From contig JALWVU010000052.1 in assembly GCA_027079305.1 (NCBI GenBank), positions 51,020-115,019 on the forward strand: a DNA stretch of 64,000 nt. The letters are read 5' to 3'. The notes under the pieces were generated by a model. It was not told the DNA's origin and did no database searches. It worked only from the letters and a program-made list of their open reading frames with translations. The position numbers and the translations under genes are program-made. The DNA is from Aquificaceae bacterium. Its GTDB lineage: Bacteria; Aquificota; Aquificia; Aquificales; Aquificaceae. Positions 7,035 through 16,240 of the stretch are shown here, piece by piece; the first letter of the stretch is position 1, and the number at the start of each line of letters is the position of its first letter.

Positions 7035-8455
7035 TGGGCCGCTATGGCGGCGGATATGGCAAGAACTATGTCCTCCCTGTCTACCTCTCCTTCCACTTCG
7101 AAGTCATACTCACCCTTCTGGATCTTCTCCTCGAGGAACTTAACGCCGAAATCTCCCTTTAAGAAGTCCGGATCCCTAACTATCTCCCTGTAGAGAGGTA
7201 TGTTGGTAGGGACTCCCCTAACTATAAATTCGTCTATCGCCCTCCTCGATCTGGCCACCGCCTTCTCCCAGGTAAGGGCCCAGACTGTCATCTTGGCTAT
7301 CATGGAGTCGTAGTAAGGCGGGATTATGTAGTCCTTGTAAACACCCGCATCTATCCTGACTCCGGGGCCTCCCGGAGAGTAGTAGGCTGTTATCTTTCCC
7401 GGCGAGGGAGCGAAGTTCTTTTTGGGATCCTCCGCGTTTATCCTGAATTCTATGGCGTATCCTCTGAAGGTTATATCGCTCTGGAGGAACGGAAGGGGCT
7501 CCCCAGCAGCTATCCTTATCATGGTCTCCACTATGTCCACGCCGGTTATGGTTTCGGTGATCGTATGTTCCACCTGAAGCCTCGTGTTCATCTCTATGAA
7601 GTAGTATTCTCCGGTCTTGGTATCAACAAGGAACTCCAGGGTCCCGGCGTTTTCGTATCCCACTCTCATAAGGGCCCTTACAGCGTTTCCGAGGATCTTC
7701 ATTCTCAGGTCTCTATCTAAGGCTGGGGAAGGAGCTATCTCTATCAGCTTCTGGTGTCTCCTCTGTATGGAGCAGTCCCTTTCACCCAGATGGATTATGT
7801 TTCCGTACTTGTCCCCGAGGACCTGAACCTCTATGTGCTTTGGATTGTCTATGTACTTTTCAACGAAAATATCTCCTTTCCCGAAGAAGGCTTCCGCTTC
7901 CCTGTAGGCGCTTTCGAAAGCACTCTTTAACTCCTCCTCGGAGCGAACAACCCTCATCCCCCTTCCACCGCCTCCGTAGGCGGCCTTGAGCATGACGGGG
8001 AAGCCTATCTCCTTAGCGAACTGAAGGGCCTCCTCCGGATCGCTCAAGGGTTCCGGCGTTCCGGGAACAACCGGAAGACCTGCCTCGGACATTACTTTCT
8101 TAGCCTTAACCTTGTCCCCGAACATCTCTATCTGTTCGGGAGTGGGACCTATGAAGGTTACGCTTCTCTTCTGGCAGTATCTCGCAAAGTCCGCGTTCTC
8201 CGCGAGAAAACCGTATCCCGGGTGTATGGCGTCCGCTCCCACCTGACGGGCAAGGTCCACTATGCGGACGTAATCGAGGTATGCCCTTATGGGATCCCCG
8301 GGTATCAGGTAGGCTTCGTCCGCCTTTTTAACATACAGGGACCTTACGTCCGCCTCCGAGTATATGGCGACCGTTTTTATGCCGAGCTCCTTGCAGGCCC
8401 TTATGATCCTCAGGGCCACCTCTCCTCTGTTAGCAACGAGAACTTTCTTGAACAT
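7022..8455 (-). CDS. cfiB: Biotin carboxylase subunit of a pyruvate/2-oxoglutarate carboxylase
   Basis: A 477-residue ATP-grasp biotin carboxylase that makes carboxybiotin from bicarbonate and ATP. Visible are the N-terminal VANRGEVALRIIRACKELG motif, the glycine loop [27 protein letters not shown] and the EMNTRLQVEHTITE active-site stretch (the usual VEHPVTE has Thr instead of Pro). It carries a ~20-residue C-terminal extension (VLAISAAIAAHYGL) absent from AccC at 25172 but like the small subunits of 2-oxoglutarate carboxylase (CfiB) and pyruvate carboxylase (PycA) of Aquificales. The biotin/transcarboxylase partner is not in the window, so CfiB and PycA cannot be told apart. TATAAT (8463-8468) lies seven bases before the ATG, implying leaderless expression. 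Confidence 0.85.
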   Translation of the reverse strand: MFKKVLVANRGEVALRIIRACKELGIKTVAIYSEADVRSLYVKKADEAYLIPGDPIRAYLDYVRIVDLARQVGADAIHPGYGFLAENADFARYCQKRSVTFIGPTPEQIEMFGDKVKAKKVMSEAGLPVVPGTPEPLSDPEEALQFAKEIGFPVMLKAAYGGGGRGMRVVRSEEELKSAFESAYREAEAFFGKGDIFVEKYIDNPKHIEVQVLGDKYGNIIHLGERDCSIQRRHQKLIEIAPSPALDRDLRMKILGNAVRALMRVGYENAGTLEFLVDTKTGEYYFIEMNTRLQVEHTITETITGVDIVETMIRIAAGEPLPFLQSDITFRGYAIEFRINAEDPKKNFAPSPGKITAYYSPGGPGVRIDAGVYKDYIIPPYYDSMIAKMTVWALTWEKAVARSRRAIDEFIVRGVPTNIPLYREIVRDPDFLKGDFGVKFLEEKIQKGEYDFEVEGEVDREDIVLAISAAIAAHYGL

Positions 8456-10054
<1,599 letters not shown>

Positions 10055-10062
10055 GAATTTCT

Positions 10063-10410
10063 TGGTGGAGGCGGCGGGAATCGAACCCGCGTCCGAGGAC
10101 GATGGCCCTATCCGGGGCTCTACAGGCTTAGCCCGTGTTTGCTTCTGCCCTCGGGTCGCCCACGGGCAGGCTTCCCAAGGGGAGCACGGGATAAGTTGTC
10201 GGTAGCCCCTCACCGTGCGTCGGGACTACCCGAGCGGGTGTCTCTGACGTCCACCGGCAAGCCACCCGCCAACTCACCGGGGACGCGCTGCCTTTCTAAT
10301 TAGGCAGCGAGGGCGACTTCAGCTTCGGGAAGTGTTGTCAGTGGCTGTTAAGGGTGCCACCCTGCCTGCTCCCCGGGGGCCATCAGACCCCGTCGAAACC
10401 TGTCGCCCCC
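10063..10410 (-). ncRNA. ssrA: Transfer-messenger RNA (tmRNA)
   Basis: On the minus strand the molecule starts GGGGGCG at 10410, ends CGCCTCC-A-CCA (10063), and these pair as an alanine tRNA-like acceptor stem. The T arm (CGGGTTCGATTCCCG) is intact near the 3' end and TTTCGACGGGG lies near the 5' end. The tag frame ends in LPEAEVALAA followed by TAA, then TTAG (about 10282-10330), the usual ALAA proteolysis signal. The exact resume codon is unclear: an in-frame TAA lies 15 codons before the tag stop, so it must be downstream of that. GC-rich pseudoknot helices fill the rest. It rescues stalled ribosomes with SmpB. Confidence 0.95.
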
Positions 10411-10429
10411 TCCTGAGAGCCAATATAAA

Positions 10430-10458
10430 AATTTATGCGGATGGTTGCATCCAGTCAA
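10430..10458 (-). promoter_or_regulatory. Promoter of tmRNA
   Basis: On the minus strand TTGACT (10453-10458), a 17-base spacer and TAAATT (10430-10435). Transcription would start near 10423, giving a ~13-base leader that RNase P would remove. Confidence 0.55.
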
Positions 10459-10510
10459 GCACTCGGAGTATGCATCTCACCCTATCCCGAGCAGATTGTC
10501 CGGGTTTCTA

Positions 10511-10519
10511 TGCTATACT
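10511..10519 (+). promoter_or_regulatory. Extended -10 promoter of leuD (leaderless)
   Basis: TGC-TATACT: an extended -10 (TGn) hexamer at 10514-10519 followed after six bases by ATG 10526. The start of transcription should fall on or next to the A of ATG. No SD is present. Confidence 0.6.
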
Positions 10520-10525
10520 TTCAGT

Positions 10526-11032
10526 ATGAGAACGGTTATAAGAGGCAAGGTCTGGAAGTTTGGAGATAACGTTGATACGGATCAAATAATTCCTGCGAGG
10601 TATCTGAATACATCCGATCCTTACGAGCTTGCCAAACATGTTATGGAGGATTCAGAACACCCCGACTTTGCCCAGAAGCATCAGGAAGGTGACATAATAG
10701 TTGCGGGAAGGAACTTCGGTTCGGGATCCTCGAGGGAACATGCTCCTATAGCCATAAAGTTCTCCGGTGTCCCGGTGGTTATAGCCAAGTCCTTTGCGAG
10801 GATATTCTTCAGGAACGCTATAAACATAGGACTTCCCATAGTGGAAGCTCCCGAAGCGGTGGACGAGATAAACCACGGGGACGAGGTAGAGGTGGATCTT
10901 GAAAAGGGGGTGATAAAGAACCTATCTACGGGAAAGGAATACACCGCCACCAAGTTCCCCGAGGAGCTTCAGGCTATACTGAGAGCCGGCGGTCTGATGG
11001 AGTATGCAAAGGAGAGGCTCAAGGGTAGCTAA
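10526..11032 (+). CDS. leuD: 3-isopropylmalate dehydratase small subunit
   Basis: A 168-residue small subunit of isopropylmalate isomerase (leucine synthesis), partner of a LeuC not present here. It has the swivel-domain signatures [14 protein letters not shown] and [16 protein letters not shown]. The frame is open further upstream (to 10445), but the family start [10 protein letters not shown] and the -10 box at 10514 place initiation at ATG 10526, with essentially no leader. Length matches the short ~165-residue thermophile form. A lone TnpB gene follows 80 bp downstream. Confidence 0.92.
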   Translation: MRTVIRGKVWKFGDNVDTDQIIPARYLNTSDPYELAKHVMEDSEHPDFAQKHQEGDIIVAGRNFGSGSSREHAPIAIKFSGVPVVIAKSFARIFFRNAINIGLPIVEAPEAVDEINHGDEVEVDLEKGVIKNLSTGKEYTATKFPEELQAILRAGGLMEYAKERLKGS

Positions 11033-11047
11033 CAGTTAACCGTTTTT

Positions 11048-11064
11048 CTAACAATACTTGACAG
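11048..11064 (+). repeat. Left imperfect inverted repeat flanking the TnpB gene
   Basis: CTAACAATACTTGACAG matches the reverse complement of 12690-12706 at 13 of 17 positions by my hand alignment. A GTTAAC palindrome is also present near both ends (11035-11040 and 12692-12697). These may mark the ends of the inserted element; IS605/IS607 elements usually lack clear terminal repeats, so this is tentative. Confidence 0.4.
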
Positions 11065-11112
11065 TTCATAAATAGGACTTGCAAAGAAAGCGGTGCGTAA
11101 AGCAACACAGAG

Positions 11113-12696
11113 ATGGGCAAGAAGAAAACTGATAACAGGATTGTCCTCTCCCACAGGGTAAAACTTCCCAAGCACCTTGTCTTCTACCTTCACAACCTCT
11201 TTGAAAAGAACAAAGCTCTTGTGAACCTTCAGCTCGGAAAGCTATGGAATGAGAAGGGCTTTGAGCAGGTAAATGGAAGTTCAAAAGCGTGGAAATCCTT
11301 AGAACCTCTCTTCCAAAGACCGACCGCTATTCCCTCAAGAGTCTTCAGAAACTCCCTTGAGCTCTCAGGAAGAATAGTGAGATCTCAAAGAGAAAGGAAA
11401 AGACTCTTTGAGCTTATTTACTCAAGACCGTGTCTGACTCTCATACCTGAGCGGAAAATAAAAGGGGAGCTTAAGCTCTCTTACAGCCCTAACTTTATAC
11501 TCAACGTCAAAAGACAGGTCAGGAACCTGATAAGGAAAGGAAAGAAAGTAAGCTCCTACTTTGAACTCGAACCTCCTGAATTTGCGGGAAATGTATTCCT
11601 TACAGATGCTGATGACTCCATAGAAAACGGACAGTTTAAAAAGCTCAGAGTGAATGATGAGAAGATAGAACTTCAAATAAAGCTTCCTGAAGGAAAAAGG
11701 TGGGTGTGGAAGAAGGTAGAGCTGGAAACTCCTAAGAGGGTAGGAAGACTTCTGGGAGAAGGATACTCCTTGAAAGCCCCGCTTTTGAAAAGGGAAAGGA
11801 CTCACAGGGGAGAGGAATATTACCTTGTGCTTGTGCTTGAGAAAGAGACAGAGGAAGAAGAAAAGACACCCGAGAGAGTTCTCTCCATAGATCTCTGTCC
11901 CTCCATGAGAAGACTTGCGGTAGGGTGTGTTGTGGAAAGGAGCGGGAAGGTCTCAAGACCCATTTACTTCAAGGCGGAGGGAGCTGTGAGGAAGGTAAGG
12001 AGACTCAGGAGAGAGGCAAGCTTTCTGAGGAGCAGGATAGACAAGCTATACCTTGAGATGGAGAAGACCGAGAAAGGGATAGTGAGGGAAAGGCTCAGGA
12101 AGAAGATAGACCACCTTTTCAAGGAAAAGAGACTCAGAGAAAGGAAGCTCAGGAGCTTGAGGAAAGAGATACTGGAGACTCTCACCAATGAAATAATCCT
12201 CACCGCTAAAGTTTTCGGAGCGGACACAATAGTGATAGAGGAGCTTTCTTTTAAGGAAGTTCCCGAGTGGAAGGATAGGACCTTGAGGTGGTCATTTTCA
12301 ACGTGGTTTTATTCAAAGTTTTCGGAGAGACTGAGGAAGAAAGCGAAAGGGGAAGGGATAGTGGTGAAGGAGGAAAATCCTGCAAATACGAGCAAAAGAT
12401 GCTTTTGTGGAGAAGAAGTCAAGAAGGATGGACACTACCTCGTCTGCGGTGTTCACGGGAGGTATGACAGGGACTATTTAGCTTCCATAAATCTGGGGAA
12501 GAGGTATCTAAAACTCCCTGCCCTTGAGGTGGGGAGTAGTCCAGAGACCGTTCCCTCTGGAGGTATCTCTTCCCCTATTCCGTCTCCCTCAACGCTTACC
12601 GCATATCTCAGACTCGTTTACTGCTACTTCCTCGTTTCTCTGTTCCCCTACCATATCAGAATACGAATTCTTAACAGTGTGGTTAAACGATGTTAA
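11113..12696 (+). CDS. tnpB: Lone TnpB-family RNA-guided nuclease (IS605/IS607 OrfB)
   Basis: A 527-residue TnpB homologue. The RuvC-like catalytic residues are visible as Asp in RVLSIDLCPS, Glu in IVIEELSF and Asp in YDRDYLASINLG, with a basic coiled-coil stretch (about residues 295-365) between the first two. The zinc ribbon is altered: SKRCFCGEEV has CxC instead of CxxC, and the second half is CGVHG with His in the fourth position. After the DRDYLASIN motif the reading continues ~65 residues (ALEVGSSPETVPSGG, then a hydrophobic tail) and runs 7 bp into tsaC; in this family the 3' end often doubles as the guide (omega) RNA. No TnpA transposase is nearby, so the element cannot move on its own. 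No SD is seen. Confidence 0.85.
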   Translation: MGKKKTDNRIVLSHRVKLPKHLVFYLHNLFEKNKALVNLQLGKLWNEKGFEQVNGSSKAWKSLEPLFQRPTAIPSRVFRNSLELSGRIVRSQRERKRLFELIYSRPCLTLIPERKIKGELKLSYSPNFILNVKRQVRNLIRKGKKVSSYFELEPPEFAGNVFLTDADDSIENGQFKKLRVNDEKIELQIKLPEGKRWVWKKVELETPKRVGRLLGEGYSLKAPLLKRERTHRGEEYYLVLVLEKETEEEEKTPERVLSIDLCPSMRRLAVGCVVERSGKVSRPIYFKAEGAVRKVRRLRREASFLRSRIDKLYLEMEKTEKGIVRERLRKKIDHLFKEKRLRERKLRSLRKEILETLTNEIILTAKVFGADTIVIEELSFKEVPEWKDRTLRWSFSTWFYSKFSERLRKKAKGEGIVVKEENPANTSKRCFCGEEVKKDGHYLVCGVHGRYDRDYLASINLGKRYLKLPALEVGSSPETVPSGGISSPIPSPSTLTAYLRLVYCYFLVSLFPYHIRIRILNSVVKRC

Positions 12697-12706
12697 CTAT
12701 TGTCAG
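12690..12706 (-). repeat. Right imperfect inverted repeat, covering the tsaC start
   Basis: ATGTTAACTATTGTCAG, reverse complementary to 11048-11064 at 13 of 17 positions. It includes the last codons of the TnpB frame and the ATG of tsaC, so if it is the element end, the insertion supplies the tsaC start codon. Confidence 0.4.
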
Positions 12707-13322
12707 CAAAGAAGGAACAGTAGTAAGTGAAGGCGATCCTTCGAGTATATCCGTTGCCATAGAGGCGCTCTCACGAGGAGATTTCATCGTAGCTCCTACA
12801 GATACTATATACGGGATCCTTGCAAGGGCCCTCGATTACGAAACCGTCGTAAAACTGCGAAGGCTCAGGAGACCCTCGGGGAGACCCTTTATAGTACTCG
12901 TCCCGGACGTATTTTGGATCAAAAAACTCGGTCTTGAAGTCAGCAAGCCGGAGATCAAACTGCTGTCTACTCCAGGACTTACGCTCGTTCTGAGCAGGAG
13001 AAGTGGATTATACCACTGGCTCGGAAGGGAAACCGTGGCGGTAAGGTTCCCGAGAAGAGGCTTTGTTCATAGGCTTTTGAAGGCCTTCGGTATGCCTCTG
13101 GTAGCACCGAGCGCAAATCCTGAAGGTAAGGTCCCCGCCAAAAGCGTGAGGGAGGCTTTTGAATACTTCGGAGATAAGGTTTCCCTTTACGTAGACGGAG
13201 GTATCTTGAAAGGTAAGCCCTCCACCCTCGTCCGGTGCAAGAAGGAAAAGCTGGAGGTTCTCAGGGAGGGGACGTTGAGCGTGGACAGCCTGAAGAGGAT
13301 TGTAAAGAGGGTATACCGCTAA
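12690..13322 (+). CDS. tsaC: L-threonylcarbamoyladenylate synthase (TsaC/YrdC family)
   Basis: A 210-residue YrdC-domain protein that makes threonylcarbamoyl-AMP for the t6A37 modification of tRNAs reading ANN codons. Signatures: the KxR-type nucleotide site (VKLRRLRRPSGRPFIVLV), PTDTIYGI, and PLVAPSANPEG. The size is that of TsaC rather than two-domain Sua5. The ATG lies within the TnpB stop region (overlap 7 bp), so it may be translated by coupling or its start may have been displaced by the insertion. Its 3' end overlaps the convergent oxidase gene by 4 bp. Confidence 0.9.
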   Translation: MLTIVSKEGTVVSEGDPSSISVAIEALSRGDFIVAPTDTIYGILARALDYETVVKLRRLRRPSGRPFIVLVPDVFWIKKLGLEVSKPEIKLLSTPGLTLVLSRRSGLYHWLGRETVAVRFPRRGFVHRLLKAFGMPLVAPSANPEGKVPAKSVREAFEYFGDKVSLYVDGGILKGKPSTLVRCKKEKLEVLREGTLSVDSLKRIVKRVYR

Positions 13323-14719
13323 ACCTCTACAACCTTGCCGGGATTGAAGAGATTCTTGGGATCGAAAAGGAGCTTTATTCCTCTCAGAAGCTCGTAGCCC
13401 GTATCCCCGAACTGCCACTTAAGGAACTTCTTCTTAGTCAGGCCAACACCGTGCTCCCCCGTTATAGAACCGTGGTATGAAAGGGCAAGCTCAAAGACTT
13501 CGTCCACCGCCCTCTCAGCTCTTTCCTCCTCTTCCCTGTTGGACTTGTCGTAGAGGAGATTCACATGAAGGTTCCCGTCCCCTATATGTCCGAAGACCAC
13601 CATGAGCAGATCATACCTTCTGGCTATTTCCCTGAGCTTAGGCAGAGCTTCCGCGAGATAGGTTCTCGGAAAAACTATGTCCTCGTTTATCTTCCCGGTT
13701 TTCAGGTTGCCCAAGGCAGGGCCGAGGTTCTTCCTCGCGGTCCAGAGCCTCTGGGCGGACTCCTCGTCCTGGGCAACTCTTACCTCAACACCCATATCCG
13801 ATAGAAGTCTTTTCACCTCATCTATCTGCTCTCTGACAGCTGTTTCCGGGCCGTCCACCTCTATGAGTAGAAGGGCCTCCACCTCCTTAGGAAGGCCTGC
13901 GGGTTTGTAATCCTCTACCGCCCTTATAGCGTCCCTGTCCATGAACTCAAGGGCGGAGGGAAAAATCCCCGAGGTCATTATCCTCGTGACCGCCTTTCCT
14001 ACAGTTTCCAGATCATCGAACAGGGCAAGGGCGGTGGCCCTCGCGGGAGGCTTAGGGATTAGTTTTAAAGTAGCTTCCGTCAGGAGTCCAAGTGTTCCTT
14101 CCGAACCTACGAAGAGCTTGGTGATATCGTATCCCGCAACGTCCTTCAGGATCGGATTTCCCGTTCTTATAGTCTTCCCTTCCTTTATCACCGCCTCGAG
14201 GCCGAGGACGTATTCCCTCGTTACCCCGTATTTGAGACATCTGGGACCGCCGGCGTTCTCAGCTATGTTGCCACCTATCGTTGAATACTTGAAGGAGGAA
14301 GGATCGGGAGGGTAGAAAAGGCCCAGCTTCTCCACGTATCTCTGGAAGTCGTAGGTCACCACTCCGGGTTGAACCTTTGCGGTTGCGTTCTCTACGTCCA
14401 CTTCGAATCTGTTCATCCTCTCGAAGGAGACCACTACACCTCTCTCCGAGGTAGGGACAGCTCCGCCGGTGAGTCCAGATCCCGCTCCCCTCGGGAATAT
14501 GGGAATTTCCTCCTCGTAGCAGACCTCTACGAGCCTTACGACGTCCTCCCTGCTCTCCGGAAAAACCACCGCGGACGGAATCGCCCTCTCTATGGGTATG
14601 GGGGTGGCGTCGTAAGAGTAGAGCTTCCTCTCCACTATAGAGGTGTTCACCTTCTCTTTCCCGAGAGCGTCTATGAGTCTGTCCAGTCCCCTCTTCTTGG
14701 CTATCCCGAACATAAGCAA
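13319..14719 (-). CDS. glcD: FAD-linked oxidase, GlcD/D-lactate dehydrogenase family
   Basis: A 466-residue FAD-binding protein of the glycolate oxidase/D-lactate dehydrogenase (VAO/PCMH) type. The FAD site includes PRGAGSGLTGGAVP and YSTIGGNIAENAGGP; the C-terminal cap has the FGHIGDGNLHVN metal/substrate motif and GSITGEHGVGLTKK. The substrate is probably a short 2-hydroxy acid, but D-lactate, glycolate and 2-hydroxyglutarate cannot be told apart by eye. I keep the TTG at 14717-14719 because AAGGTG lies seven bases before it; ATG 14713 is the alternative. GlcE and GlcF partners are not adjacent. Confidence 0.85.
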   Translation of the reverse strand: MLMFGIAKKRGLDRLIDALGKEKVNTSIVERKLYSYDATPIPIERAIPSAVVFPESREDVVRLVEVCYEEEIPIFPRGAGSGLTGGAVPTSERGVVVSFERMNRFEVDVENATAKVQPGVVTYDFQRYVEKLGLFYPPDPSSFKYSTIGGNIAENAGGPRCLKYGVTREYVLGLEAVIKEGKTIRTGNPILKDVAGYDITKLFVGSEGTLGLLTEATLKLIPKPPARATALALFDDLETVGKAVTRIMTSGIFPSALEFMDRDAIRAVEDYKPAGLPKEVEALLLIEVDGPETAVREQIDEVKRLLSDMGVEVRVAQDEESAQRLWTARKNLGPALGNLKTGKINEDIVFPRTYLAEALPKLREIARRYDLLMVVFGHIGDGNLHVNLLYDKSNREEEERAERAVDEVFELALSYHGSITGEHGVGLTKKKFLKWQFGDTGYELLRGIKLLFDPKNLFNPGKVVEV

Positions 14720-14776
14720 AATATATCACCTTCCGTGGAAAACAAATATGTTCGGAGACATTAAAATATTCTCACG

Positions 14777-15622
14777 ATGAGAAAGCTGATCTTCTTCCTG
14801 ATCCTTTTACTTATAATTGCACTTGTTATGCTGGGAGCTGTGATATCGAGGGTTCCGGTAGGGGACAGGGTAGCGATCATAAGCATAAAGGGTGTCATAG
14901 TTAATCCTCTGCCTACCGTCAGGAAGATAGAACGTCTCAGGAAGGACAGGAGCGTCAAGGCTCTCGTGATCAGGGTGGACTCGCCGGGAGGATCGGTGGG
15001 AGCCTCCCAGGAGATATACAGGGCAATAGAGAGGTTTAGGGCGGAGGGTAAACCTGTGGTGGTTTCCATGGGGAACATAGCCGCCTCCGGTGGATACTAC
15101 GTTTCCGCCCCAGCGGACTATATCTTTGCCAACCCGGGAACAATAACGGGGAGCATAGGCGTGATAATCCAGCATGTAGCCTACAAGGAGCTTATGGAGA
15201 AGATAGGTGTGAAGGCAACCGCCATAAAAACGGGCAAGTTCAAGGACACCCTTAATCCCTTCAGGGAGCTTACTCCGGAGGAGAAGGAGTATCTCAAAGA
15301 AACCATAAACGAAGCCTACGAACAGTTCCTCGAAGCTATACTCAGATACAGGAGCAAGAAGATAAGCGAGGAGAGACTCAGAGAGGTGGCGGACGGCAGA
15401 GTCTTCACCGGAGAGAGGGCCAAGGAGCTGGGGCTCGTGGACGAGCTTGGCGGTATAGAGGACGCTATCGAGAAGGCAAAGGAGCTTGCTGGGGTCCCCA
15501 AAGCGAGAGAGTTCTTCGTTCCTGAAGAAAAGAGTCTCCTCCAGAGGGTTCTCGGAGGAGAGATAGAGGAGATCAAGCTCCTGAACTCTTACAGCCCTCT
15601 CTTTTACCTCATGAGCCTCTGA
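14777..15622 (+). CDS. sppA: Signal peptide peptidase SppA, short form
   Basis: A 281-residue membrane-anchored serine protease that degrades cleaved signal peptides. One N-terminal transmembrane helix (about residues 4-25) is followed by an S49 domain: RVDSPGGSVGASQEIY, the nucleophile Ser in NIAASGGYYVS, and the general-base Lys in KTGKFKDTLNPFRELT. The single-domain length matches the Bacillus/archaeal form, not the double-domain E. coli enzyme. TAAAAT at 14762-14767 ends nine bases before the ATG, so the leader would be very short. The flavin reductase gene begins one base after the stop. Confidence 0.93.
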   Translation: MRKLIFFLILLLIIALVMLGAVISRVPVGDRVAIISIKGVIVNPLPTVRKIERLRKDRSVKALVIRVDSPGGSVGASQEIYRAIERFRAEGKPVVVSMGNIAASGGYYVSAPADYIFANPGTITGSIGVIIQHVAYKELMEKIGVKATAIKTGKFKDTLNPFRELTPEEKEYLKETINEAYEQFLEAILRYRSKKISEERLREVADGRVFTGERAKELGLVDELGGIEDAIEKAKELAGVPKAREFFVPEEKSLLQRVLGGEIEEIKLLNSYSPLFYLMSL

Positions 15623-15623
15623 G

Positions 15624-16223
15624 ATGGAGTTTGTCGTAGAGAAGACGGACGGAGATACCCTCTTCAGGCTCGTTCTGGGCCTCGTGGTCCCGAGGCCGAT
15701 AGGCTGGGTCTCAACGGTGAGCAGAGAGGGAGTCTTAAACATAGCCCCCTTCAGTTTCTTCAACGCGGTGAACGACGAGCCTCCCGTTCTTATGATATCG
15801 GTGAGCGACAGGGACGATGGAACTCCCAAGGATACGGTAAGAAACATCCTCGAGACGGGCGAGTTCGTGGTAAACCTGGTCACCGAGGACCTCTTTGAGA
15901 AGATGCTCGTAACCGGGGAGGATTTCCCTCCGGAGGTGGACGAGTTTGAGAAGGCGGGGCTTACACCGGAACCTTCTAAGTTTGTTAAAGCACCGAGGGT
16001 AAAGGAATCTAAAGTATCCTTCGAGTGCAGACTTTTCAGACACGAGAAGGTTTACGATATGCACCTAATACTGGGAGAAGCCCTGCTGATAAGTGTAGAG
16101 GACGGAATAGTGGACGAAGAAGGCAGGGTAGACTACAACAGGCTCAGGATTCTCGGGAGGCTCGGAGGTAAATACTACGTGAGAGTGCTTCCCGAGTGTT
16201 TGATCAGGGCGGAAGGAGGCTAA
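15624..16223 (+). CDS. Flavin reductase-like FMN-binding protein
   Basis: A 199-residue flavin-reductase-like (split beta-barrel) protein. The N-terminal part PRPIGWVSTVSREGVLNIAPFSFFNAV is the classic FMN-site region, followed by PPVLMISVSDRDDGTPKDT and TGEFVVNLVTE. Members bind FMN and reduce flavins with NAD(P)H or act in unknown redox reactions; the role here is not defined. It starts one base after sppA and is followed 17 bp later by folP, which seems to have its own -10 box. Confidence 0.85.
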   Translation: MEFVVEKTDGDTLFRLVLGLVVPRPIGWVSTVSREGVLNIAPFSFFNAVNDEPPVLMISVSDRDDGTPKDTVRNILETGEFVVNLVTEDLFEKMLVTGEDFPPEVDEFEKAGLTPEPSKFVKAPRVKESKVSFECRLFRHEKVYDMHLILGEALLISVEDGIVDEEGRVDYNRLRILGRLGGKYYVRVLPECLIRAEGG

Positions 16224-16228
16224 CCTTC

Positions 16229-16234
16229 TAAAAT
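16229..16234 (+). promoter_or_regulatory. -10 box for folP, leaderless spacing
   Basis: TAAAAT followed by exactly six bases and the folP ATG (16241). It lies in the 17-bp gap after the flavin reductase gene and has no SD, so folP-cdaA-cdaR may have an internal leaderless promoter. Confidence 0.5.
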
Positions 16235-16240
16235 AATTAC

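Noticed and set aside
10332..10525. Apparent coding frames running through the tmRNA 5' end into leuD
   Set aside because: They overlap the tmRNA gene and its promoter; leuD begins at ATG 10526 by family alignment and -10 position.
14807..15883. 358-codon minus-strand frame opposite sppA and the flavin reductase
   Set aside because: Shadow frame; the plus strand encodes the S49 protease Ser/Lys motifs and an FMN-binding domain.
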